The notes beneath the pieces are model-generated. The model made no database searches, was not told where the DNA came from, and saw only the letters and a list, made by a program, of their open reading frames with translations. Positions 1-6,301 of a stretch of 15,975 nt of DNA are shown here, piece by piece (positions within the stretch are counted from its first letter, which is position 1; every line of letters begins with the position of its first letter). The position numbers were made by a program, and so were the translations under genes. This DNA is from Granulosicoccus sp965367215 (lineage in GTDB: Bacteria; Pseudomonadota; Gammaproteobacteria; Granulosicoccales; Granulosicoccaceae). The stretch is taken from positions 1 through 15,975 of the forward strand of contig CBDUIJ010000110.1 in NCBI GenBank assembly GCA_965367215.1, in the 5' to 3' direction.

Positions 1-1835
1 GCGGCCCAGGCCAGATCACCGATACGCTGGAAACCGAACATGGAGTAGTAGATATAGAAAGGGATCATCGGTACGCCGTGCACACTGTACGAGGTTGCTG
101 CCGCAATCCAGTCGGCCATGCCGCCTGCCTCGTTGATACCTTCCTGCAATATCTGCCCTGTCTTGCTCTCCTTGTAGAACATCATCTGCTCGGCATCTTC
201 CGGCGTGTACATCTGCCCCTTGGGGTTGTAGATGCCCACTGACCGAAACAGACCTTCCATACCGAAGGTACGCGATTCGTCAGGCACGATAGGCACGACC
301 TGCTTGCCGATCTTCTTGTCTCGCAACAAGGTCGTCAGTACGCGCACGAAAGCCATGGTCGTGGAAATTTCACGCTGGCCGGTACTCTTCAGCTGGGCTC
401 CAAAGACTGACAGATCAGGAATCTCCAGCTTGGGAGAGTCCTTCCAGTTGCGTTTCGGGAATGCACCACCGAGCTCTTTTCTACGCGCTGCAAGATAAGC
501 TTTCTGCTCATCGTCGAGCGTCACGAATGGCGCCGAGCGCAGATCCGCATCACTGACAGGAATCTTGAATCGATCGCGGAAGGCATGCAGCTGATCTTCA
601 GCCATCTTCTTCTGCTGGTGAGTGATGTTCTGACCCTCACCGGCATTCCCCATACCGTAGCCCTTGACCGTCTTGATCAGCAGGCAAGTCGGTTGACCTT
701 TGGTATCGGATGCATTCTTGAAGGCGGTATAGACCTTTTCAGGATCGTGGCCGCCGCGTCGCAAACCGAAGATCTGCTCGTCGGTCCAGTCCTTGACCAG
801 TGCTGCCGTTTCCGGATATTTGCCGAAGAAGTGTTCACGCACATAGGCACCGTCCTTCGACTTGAATGTCTGGTAATCGCCGTCAACGGTCTCTTCCATA
901 AGGCGCCGCAACATGCCGCTGGTGTCATTCTCCAGCAACTCATCCCAACCCTGTCCCCAAAGCAGTTTGATGACATTCCAGCCTGAACCCCTGAATTCAC
1001 CTTCGAGTTCCTGCACGATTTTTCCATTGCCGCGAACCGGACCGTCCAGTCTTTGCAGATTGCAGTTGATGACAAAAATCAGATTATCCAGATCTTCTCG
1101 CGCTGCAAGAGAAATTGCACCCAGTGATTCAGGCTCATCCATTTCGCCATCACCGAGAAAGCACCATACCTTGCGGTCTGCCATATCGATATGACCGCGG
1201 TTGTGCATGTACTTCATGAAGCGCGCCTGGTAGATCGCGCACAACGGTCCGAGGCCCATCGACACAGTCGGGAATTGCCAGTAGTCCGGCATCAACCAGG
1301 GATGCGGATAAGACGACAAGCCCTTGCCGTCGACTTCCGAGCGGAAGTTCAGAAGTTGCTCTTCGGTCAGTCGTCCTTCCATGAAACTGCGAGCGTAGAT
1401 GCCGGGTATCACATGCCCCTGAAAGAACACCAGATCGCCACCGTGAGATTCACCTTGCGAACGCCAGAAGTGATTGAGACCGATGTCGTACATGACAGCC
1501 GACGATGCAAATGAAGCGATGTGACCGCCGTATTCCGAGCTGACTTTATTGCGCCGCACAACAGTTGCCATGGCGTTCCAACGGTTTATGGTACGAATGC
1601 GCCATTCCATTTCCAGGTCACCCGGGTAAGGTACCTGCAAGTCCGTTGGTATGGAGTTCTGGTAACTCGTTGTTGCCGAGAATGGAAGGTTGCTGCCTTG
1701 CTCTCGGGCCTCTTGAACAGTCTTGTCCAAGAGATAGTGCGCCCGCTCTGTTCCGTCGCGCTCGATGACATCCGCTACCGCGTCTCGCCATTCAGCAGTT
1801 TCGATCGGATCGATGTCGTGAATCGGACCATTCAT
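1..1835 (-). CDS. aceE: Pyruvate dehydrogenase E1 component, homodimeric type (3' end beyond window)
   Basis: This is the thiamine-diphosphate-dependent E1 subunit of the pyruvate dehydrogenase complex. It decarboxylates pyruvate and transfers the acetyl group to the lipoyl arm of E2 (AceF) in the cytoplasm. The reading frame runs off the left edge, so 611 residues of a family usually near 890 are visible. The thiamine-diphosphate site starts at residue 228 with GDGEMDEPES and continues through VINCNLQRLDGP, almost identical to E. coli AceE, where the equivalent Asp is residue 230. The segment HGGDLVFFQGH and the final visible FYIYYSMFGFQRIGDL are also diagnostic. The start ATG (1833-1835) gives MNGPIHDIDPIE and follows AGAGG about 8 bases upstream. 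An overlapping ATG at 1829-1831 is out of frame. aceF and lpd would be expected beyond the left edge. No pdhR-like regulator gene precedes it. Confidence 0.97.
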   Translation of the reverse strand, partial: MNGPIHDIDPIETAEWRDAVADVIERDGTERAHYLLDKTVQEAREQGSNLPFSATTSYQNSIPTDLQVPYPGDLEMEWRIRTINRWNAMATVVRRNKVSSEYGGHIASFASSAVMYDIGLNHFWRSQGESHGGDLVFFQGHVIPGIYARSFMEGRLTEEQLLNFRSEVDGKGLSSYPHPWLMPDYWQFPTVSMGLGPLCAIYQARFMKYMHNRGHIDMADRKVWCFLGDGEMDEPESLGAISLAAREDLDNLIFVINCNLQRLDGPVRGNGKIVQELEGEFRGSGWNVIKLLWGQGWDELLENDTSGMLRRLMEETVDGDYQTFKSKDGAYVREHFFGKYPETAALVKDWTDEQIFGLRRGGHDPEKVYTAFKNASDTKGQPTCLLIKTVKGYGMGNAGEGQNITHQQKKMAEDQLHAFRDRFKIPVSDADLRSAPFVTLDDEQKAYLAARRKELGGAFPKRNWKDSPKLEIPDLSVFGAQLKSTGQREISTTMAFVRVLTTLLRDKKIGKQVVPIVPDESRTFGMEGLFRSVGIYNPKGQMYTPEDAEQMMFYKESKTGQILQEGINEAGGMADWIAAATSYSVHGVPMIPFYIYYSMFGFQRIGDLAWA

Positions 1836-1862
1836 TCAACGTACCTCTTTACGATTTTTGTC

Positions 1863-1893
1863 ATTATGACTCAAGTTGACTGCTGCTTATCAA
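1863..1893 (-). promoter_or_regulatory. Possible aceE promoter
   Basis: On the minus strand TTGATA (1888-1893) and CATAAT (1863-1868) resemble -35 and -10 boxes. The spacer is 19 bases, longer than optimal. The -10 box lies about 28 bases before the aceE start codon. I did not find a PdhR-type operator beside it. This is a weak pattern match only. Confidence 0.25.
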
Positions 1894-2147
1894 GTCGAAT
1901 TTTCAATGCTGCAAGTGCAGACACCGGAATCCGGATAGCTTGCAGGAGTAGTAGGACCGACATGGAGATGCGCAATTCGCACAGGCGTCTTATTGCAAGG
2001 AGTGACTCTTGCAGATTGCCTACTGGATACTTCGCGAATTGCTCCATCATTAATGAGTGTGTAGTTTAACCACCAACAATATGACGAACCATAACAGCAC
2101 CGATTCAGGAATGGTATCCAATCGTAGAAGGAACATACAACCAGAAG

Positions 2148-2173
2148 TTTTCAGGAGCACAACATCCTGAAAA
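2148..2173. repeat. Inverted repeat, 9-bp arms
   Basis: TTTTCAGGA (2148-2156) and TCCTGAAAA (2165-2173) are perfect inverted repeats around an 8-base loop. The arms end in T and A tracts, so a transcript from either strand could form a weak terminator-like hairpin. It could equally be a protein-binding dyad. It lies about 310 bases upstream of aceE, and no gene is adjacent to explain it. Confidence 0.45.
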
Positions 2174-2470
2174 ACTGACCAGATGGTCGACACTCCGGAA
2201 GCACACGACAAGAGCTCATCGTCGCACCTCGAACCATTCCTCCGCTTACCGATTGACAGAACAATCGGCCAACTGAAGCATCGAATGAAGGGCCGCAAGG
2301 CAAAGGCGGTCGGAGAGGAAGCTCACCGCGAAAACGACCTATCAGTTGGTTTACCAGAGCAAGCTGGTGCGAGACAGACTCTGCATGCGTCCCCTGACGC
2401 TGACGAGCACCTGAGAAAAAGCCCGCACGTGAAAGGCGAGGCATCGCACTCACTCGACAGGAGCACGGAG

Positions 2471-2530
2471 CAAGAAGCAAGAAGCAAGAAGCAAGAAGCA
2501 AGAAGCAAGAAGCAGGAAGCAGGAAGCAGG
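2471..2530. repeat. 7-bp tandem repeat (CAAGAAG/CAGGAAG)
   Basis: Six exact copies of CAAGAAG (2471-2512) are followed by two copies of CAGGAAG (2513-2526) and a partial CAGG (2527-2530). The unit is 7 bp, so each strand reads as the same heptapeptide in all frames. This creates spurious open frames rich in FLLLASC on the minus strand. Such arrays can change length by slipped-strand replication. The clean block change from A to G at the third base suggests recent duplication of each variant. No gene overlaps it convincingly, so any effect would be on spacing or DNA structure. Confidence 0.95.
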
Positions 2531-2794
2531 AAAAATCCAATGCTCCGAAAGTATCGACAAGGCTTCAAATAATACAAGTTGATGCTCACGCCCCGCATCG
2601 ACGGAAAAGCAGGAACGCGCAAGACCTGCCAACTACCGAGCAGGCAGCTAGCCGTTGATGGCAGGTGCATGCAATACAGGTTCGTCAGGCGTCACGACCA
2701 GACAGCAAACCAGTAATGGCAGAGCACTCAAGACCAGCCCGGGAGACATCACGGCCAGGCATACCGGCAATCAACTCCATGAAGCAAAGAGAAC

Positions 2795-2821
2795 GTGGGC
2801 GCAGTAGCGGACCGCGCCCAC
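2795..2821 (-). terminator. Probable terminator after the heptad lipoprotein gene
   Basis: GTGGGCGC (2795-2802) and GCGCCCAC (2814-2821) form a perfect 8-bp GC-rich stem with an 11-base loop, starting 11 bases past the stop codon of the minus-strand gene. On that strand it is followed by a pyrimidine-rich stretch (GTTCTCTTTGCTT) rather than a clean T run, so it may be a weak intrinsic terminator or an mRNA 3' stabiliser. Confidence 0.5.
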
Positions 2822-2831
2822 CGATTCAGAA

Positions 2832-3173
2832 TCAGAATTCCTTCTTCAGCTTGTATTCCTCTTCACTTTCATCCCTCATGCGCTTGCCACGACGCACCAT
2901 GGCCTCGCCTTCGCTGATGTTTTCATTGCCATCGCTGATCTGCTCTCTCCCCCTCTTGATTTTCTTTTCTCCCTTCGAAACCAGCTTCTGACCTTCCGCC
3001 CACTTTTCGCTGATGGCGCTGTACTGGTCTCCTTCGCTGGCTACCGAATCTGCGAAATCCGGAGATCGGGTCGCACACCCTGAAACAAGAACCAACAGGG
3101 AGAGGGTGATTGGAATGAAGAACGAACGGGATACCGATGAATCTGCAACGGGGGTCTGTGTATTTATTTGCAT
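2832..3173 (-). CDS. Small lipoprotein with six G-x-x-x-[ILVM] heptads
   Basis: This is a predicted lipoprotein of 113 residues that I do not recognise as a named family. The N-terminus has a 16-residue polar leader, a hydrophobic core (FFIPITLSLLVLV) and a lipobox, LVSGC, with the Cys at residue 33. Asp is not at position +2, so outer-membrane sorting is plausible. After a short linker the mature protein consists of six consecutive heptads each starting with Gly: GQKLVSK, GEKKIKR, GREQISD, GNENISE, GEAMVRR, GKRMRDE. A hydrophobic residue falls at position 4 or 5. This resembles the LxxG heptads of YhgE/Pip-type membrane proteins, but only the pattern supports that. The protein is highly charged and probably helical in the periplasm. 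No strong Shine-Dalgarno precedes ATG 3171-3173. It lies 102 bp downstream of the barrel gene on the same strand, with a dyad between. Confidence 0.8.
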   Translation of the reverse strand: MQINTQTPVADSSVSRSFFIPITLSLLVLVSGCATRSPDFADSVASEGDQYSAISEKWAEGQKLVSKGEKKIKRGREQISDGNENISEGEAMVRRGKRMRDESEEEYKLKKEF

Positions 3174-3223
3174 GGTAGTTGAACAACCAGATTGAGCAGA
3201 CAGAATGTGCCTGCATGAGTAGG

Positions 3224-3245
3224 CGGGCTGACAATTGTCAGCCCG
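3224..3245. terminator. Perfect 22-bp palindrome between barrel and lipoprotein genes
   Basis: CGGGCTGAC (3224-3232) and GTCAGCCCG (3237-3245) flank a central AATT, giving a 9-bp stem with a 4-base loop. It lies 30 bases past the stop of the upstream minus-strand barrel gene and about 50 bases before the lipoprotein start. No T run follows on the minus strand. It may be a terminator or mRNA-stabilising hairpin for the barrel transcript, or an operator for the lipoprotein gene. Confidence 0.5.
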
Positions 3246-3275
3246 TCCGGGAAGAATCGAAGTGCCGGATGTAAC

Positions 3276-4454
3276 CTATTTGACGCGATAACGAAGAGCC
3301 AGATTGGCCGATGTCGCAATGTCGTCATTTTCAGCATTTACATTGGGCTTCTCGTCGGTATCTACCGCAGCCAGCGTCAGGCCCAGATCAAGCTGGTTGG
3401 TCAGGTGATACAGAAACGAGGATGTCAGAAGATTACTGGTGAAACCACTATCGGCAGCATCATCTGCACGCTGTACAGACAGGTCCCAGGCGTTGATCCA
3501 GTCGATCCTGTCCGACACTTCGTACGAATAGCTCAAACGGTTGTTCAGATATTGCAACGTGTTGTCGCCGAAGATCGGCTCGTAGGTGGCCACGTTGATC
3601 AACTGTCCTTTCAATCCGTAAGGCTTTGCGTATTCAAGCTGAAAGGTCAACTTGGGATCGTTGTCGGTCAGGCCTGAAAAATCACTCGACTGGAAACCAG
3701 CACCAGCGCGAACCAGCCAGCCATGACGACGTGCACTGATCGGTTCGTCGAACAGGACATCATCCAGCTCGACGATGGCCAGAGCTGACAACTTGTCGTT
3801 GACGAGAGCGCCCGACTCGAGCAGCACCGCTTCCATATCGGAATACCAGACGCCGCGATAATCATCCGCTCCTTCTCTGGATCGATACTCGGACTCTCGA
3901 CCGATGATGGCAGCCAGCTGCATCAATGAGTCATCACTCAAGTCAGACGCCATCAGTGCCCTGGAACCCAGAGCTTCCTGGATGCGCAATGCCTTCGCCA
4001 GAGGTGTGGCATTCCATACACGACCGTAGCCGATACCGGCAGTCACACCGAGATTGTCATCGATGGCACTGTCCTGGTGGGCAAACTCACCACTGACGAA
4101 ATAGAAAAGTGCCTCGTTGGTTTCACTGAAGTAGGCATCGCGACTGACTCCCACAGAAAAACCGAAGTCATCCGCGGATTCATCATCTGCATTGGGACCT
4201 CTTGAAGCATCCAGATTGCCATCTACCCGCAAACCGATTACGCGCTTGGCCGAGCTGTCCCTCTTGTTGTAGAAGCCGGTGAGCAAGGCATCGTAGCTTG
4301 TCTGATCCTGATTACCAGAGTTGGCATTTGCATTGAAATCGACGTATGCCTCATCGAAAGCGGTATCCGGATCGGTGAAGTCTGTCAGCTCGATCGCCTG
4401 AACGGTTAAAGGCAATGAACACAGGGCGGTTGTAGCGATTGTCTTGAACGTCAT
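3276..4454 (-). CDS. Exported protein, probably an outer-membrane beta-barrel
   Basis: This 392-residue protein has a clear Sec signal peptide, MTFKTIATTALCSLPLTVQA, with likely cleavage after residue 20. The mature part is acidic and has many short alternating segments ending in aromatic residues, such as GFSVGVSRDAYF, LTFQLEYAKPYGL and LNNRLSYSYEVS. These are typical of outer-membrane strands. It ends in SANLALRYRVK, which resembles a last barrel strand but lacks the usual terminal aromatic residue. I recognise no named family, and substrate and partners are unknown. The start ATG (4452-4454) follows AGAGGAAAT at good spacing. It is on the same strand as rluC, 288 bp downstream, with an AT-rich stretch (about 4525-4575) between that probably holds its own promoter. 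A weak match to porin-like or surface-assembly proteins cannot be excluded. Confidence 0.75.
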   Translation of the reverse strand: MTFKTIATTALCSLPLTVQAIELTDFTDPDTAFDEAYVDFNANANSGNQDQTSYDALLTGFYNKRDSSAKRVIGLRVDGNLDASRGPNADDESADDFGFSVGVSRDAYFSETNEALFYFVSGEFAHQDSAIDDNLGVTAGIGYGRVWNATPLAKALRIQEALGSRALMASDLSDDSLMQLAAIIGRESEYRSREGADDYRGVWYSDMEAVLLESGALVNDKLSALAIVELDDVLFDEPISARRHGWLVRAGAGFQSSDFSGLTDNDPKLTFQLEYAKPYGLKGQLINVATYEPIFGDNTLQYLNNRLSYSYEVSDRIDWINAWDLSVQRADDAADSGFTSNLLTSSFLYHLTNQLDLGLTLAAVDTDEKPNVNAENDDIATSANLALRYRVK

Positions 4455-4742
4455 GGTTGGTATTTCCTCTGCTGCTGCCAGTTTGTATCAACCAGCTATC
4501 TGCAGTATGGAGACACCCATCCAATAAGAAAAACTATATATAATTGTCGATTTCTAAAATTTTATTTATCAGAAATTCCTTGGTGCACATTGCCCCATCT
4601 CTTTATATCAGCAGGTGATGTAGCCGCCACGCGGCAAGACGCGCAGCCCAAGCCCCCTTATGGATGCCTCGCCAACTCACCCCGAACACGCCGCTGACAG
4701 TAGCTGAAGCCAAGCGGTGCTGGCCCGCAACAAGACATACGC
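4455..4742. promoter_or_regulatory. AT-rich upstream region of the barrel gene
   Basis: The stretch 4525-4575 is strongly AT-rich (ACTATATATAATTG and ATTTTATTTATC on the plus strand) in an otherwise GC-balanced window. On the minus strand TATATAGT-like sequence can serve as a -10 region for the barrel gene about 75-100 bases downstream, but I see no good -35 at standard spacing. The part next to rluC (4600-4742) has a short GCCGC/GCGGC dyad near 4623-4635 and no T run. No gene fits in this gap. Confidence 0.4.
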
Positions 4743-5714
4743 CTACCGTTGCTTCTCCAGCACCGCCAGCGAATTTTCCCACGCAACATCCACCGGAGCC
4801 GTCACCGCGATTCGCTCCCCCTGCCAGTCAAAGGCAAGTTCGGACGAATGCAGATACAGACGAGCCAGACCCGCCTGCCTGAATCTCGTGTTCGCGTTGT
4901 TATCGCCGTAGCGCGTATCGCCCACCACAGCGTGACCGCTGTGCCTGGCGTGAACGCGTATCTGATGAGTGCGCCCTGTATCCAGCTCGACATCCATCAG
5001 CGTTGCCCCAGCGTAGCGTTGTCGAATGGCAAACCGCGTGCGCGCCTCCTGCCCCTCAGGATCAACAGTGACCCGCCGCTCGCCAGCCTGTTCGACGTTC
5101 TTCTTCAGCCGCGCATCAACCAGAGATACCTCATCGGGCCAGCGCCCCTCTACCAGAGCCAGATAACGTTTGCTGATTGCCCGCTGACGAAACAGATCCT
5201 GCAACTGCCGGTTGGCCTTCAAACTCCTACCTATCAGAAGGCAGCCACTGGTCGCCTTGTCGAGTCGGTGAGCCAGTTCCAGTTTCGGCTCCTGCAGAGA
5301 TTGCCGAATGGCATCTATGAAACCGAATGCCAGGCCGCTGCCGCCGTGCACGGCAATCCCGGCCGGTTTGTTGACCAACAGAAAATCGGGATGCTCGAAG
5401 ACAATGGCCTTGCCGGCTGCTGCTGCGAGCTTGTCGGGAACACTGACCTCTTCATTCTGCTGCACCCGTATCGCGGGGATGCGCACCTGCTCACCGGCGA
5501 CCAGCTTGCGCGTCTGCTTGACCCGCCTGCCATCCACCCGCACATCGCCCTTGCGAATCAATCGATAGACATGACTGCGCGGCACTCCGGTGCAACGCTT
5601 GATCAGAAAATTGTCGATACGCTGCCCATCCTCGTCATCAGTGACACGTTCGTGCCGTGGTTTTGACGCCTCCATCGGGGCTGCATCTTCGGACGATCGA
5701 TCACTGCCAGCCAT
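4743..5714 (-). CDS. rluC: 23S rRNA pseudouridine(955/2504/2580) synthase RluC
   Basis: RluC isomerises three uridines of 23S rRNA to pseudouridine. The 323-residue protein has an N-terminal S4 RNA-binding domain (about residues 30-80: GQRIDNFLIKR, then VYRLIRKGDVRVDGRRV). A pseudouridine synthase domain follows, with NKPAGIAVHGGSG, the catalytic motif HRLDKATSG (Asp about residue 152) and TGRTHQIRVH. VPRSHVYRLIRKG and AVHGGSGLAFG match RluC more closely than RluD or RluA. The ATG at 5712-5714 (MAGSDR) is chosen over an upstream TTG at 5718-5720; an ATG at 5673-5675 (MEASKP) is also possible, and no start has a clear ribosome binding site. It is divergent from rne, the conserved gammaproteobacterial arrangement. 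The genes downstream of it here, a barrel and a lipoprotein, are not the usual neighbours. Confidence 0.95.
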   Translation of the reverse strand: MAGSDRSSEDAAPMEASKPRHERVTDDEDGQRIDNFLIKRCTGVPRSHVYRLIRKGDVRVDGRRVKQTRKLVAGEQVRIPAIRVQQNEEVSVPDKLAAAAGKAIVFEHPDFLLVNKPAGIAVHGGSGLAFGFIDAIRQSLQEPKLELAHRLDKATSGCLLIGRSLKANRQLQDLFRQRAISKRYLALVEGRWPDEVSLVDARLKKNVEQAGERRVTVDPEGQEARTRFAIRQRYAGATLMDVELDTGRTHQIRVHARHSGHAVVGDTRYGDNNANTRFRQAGLARLYLHSSELAFDWQGERIAVTAPVDVAWENSLAVLEKQR

Positions 5715-5851
5715 CAGCAACGACCGGATTCGTGGCCAGACACGGCCCTATGAGGTTGAATTAGCATGGTTTTTGCTGTTGTTATCGATCAGTCACCTTG
5801 TCGGCGAGGTGCTGAAAAGGTTAGATACCATCGCGGAGATACCGACGACGA

Positions 5852-5880
5852 TTGCCGAATCTCTCACGCACTGCTATATT
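5852..5880 (+). promoter_or_regulatory. Candidate rne promoter
   Basis: TTGCCG (5852-5857) and TATATT (5875-5880) are separated by exactly 17 bases, a good sigma-70 arrangement. Transcription would begin near 5887, giving an untranslated leader of about 415 bases before the rne start codon. The E. coli rne leader is known to be long (about 361 nt) and to mediate autoregulation. A second, weaker candidate lies upstream: TTGAAT (5756-5761) and TGTTAT (5780-5785), 18-base spacer. Confidence 0.5.
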
Positions 5881-5886
5881 GAAGAG

Positions 5887-6301
5887 TCGGCGTACGAATG
5901 GACTCACCTCGCTGACTATTCTGACAGTATCGTTCATTACACGGGTAGTTGCCACTTTCATGACAGGCAGTTCCCGCCTTCTCGGCCAAGACTGTACAAC
6001 GGTCTTGACCAACGCGCGGATGCCCTACTGGATAGATACCGAAAAAAGACAGCCTTACTCGCTCGATCATCAGAGGCCGGATGCCTGCCATGATCGCAGA
6101 ATTGCGAAGTACGCAAAACCAGCGTGCTTCATTTATAGATAACTAGCACGGATTCCGCCTGTTCGGCCAACGAAATGCTGAGCGCATATATCAATTATTG
6201 CCTGACCCTCCTCTTCTGGTATTGCACCGGCGAGGACGAGGCGTGCGCGCATTCGCCGGATGTACCGGCCAAGGCAGGGTCCGTCATGGACCAAAACAAT
6301 A
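5887..6301 (+). ncRNA. rne 5' untranslated leader with hairpins (putative autoregulatory element)
   Basis: This stretch between the rne promoter candidate and the rne start has no convincing gene but several hairpins. One is AAGAC/GTCTT around 5988-6006. A nested stem has GATCAT (6065-6070) pairing with ATGATC (6090-6095) and enclosing AGGC/GCCT. Another is GCCGG (6255-6259) with CCGGC (6265-6269), loop ATGTA. The last is GGTCC (6278-6282) with GGACC (6288-6292), ending 9 bases before the start codon. In E. coli, hairpins hp2 and hp3 of the rne leader mediate feedback through RNase E cleavage. Position and architecture agree, but I cannot show primary-sequence homology. There is no clear Shine-Dalgarno, and the last hairpin occupies the place where one would be. 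Confidence 0.5.

Larger units (their letters stand above)
1836..2831. other. Gene-free stretch upstream of aceE
   Basis: About 1 kb between the aceE start and the end of the lipoprotein gene holds no coding region I can support. Open frames exist on both strands, but none has a recognisable domain or good ribosome binding site, and several are open only because the 7-bp tandem repeat has no stop in any frame. Visible structure is limited to the tandem repeat (2471-2530), a dyad at 2148-2173, a possible aceE promoter near 1863-1893 and a GC-rich hairpin at 2795-2821. No tRNA-like cloverleaf was seen. Confidence 0.6.

Noticed and set aside
1521..2069. A 182-codon plus-strand frame overlapping the start of aceE
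   Set aside because: Most of it is antisense to the conserved AceE N-terminus and the remainder has no recognisable features.
2471..2530. CRISPR array
   Set aside because: The units are only 7 bp and directly abut without spacers, so this is a simple tandem repeat.
2183..2572. A 129-codon plus-strand frame across the 7-bp repeat, and overlapping minus frames rich in FLLLASC
   Set aside because: The tandem repeat is free of stops in all frames and creates these; no ribosome binding site or domain supports any of them.
4749..5666. A 305-codon plus-strand open frame opposite rluC
   Set aside because: It lies wholly antisense to a clear RluC gene, with no family resemblance and no promoter or ribosome binding site of its own.
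6260..6301. An upstream in-frame ATG that would extend RNase E by 14 residues
   Set aside because: The conserved E. coli-like N-terminus MKRMLINAT begins at 6302, and the extension overlaps the predicted leader hairpins.
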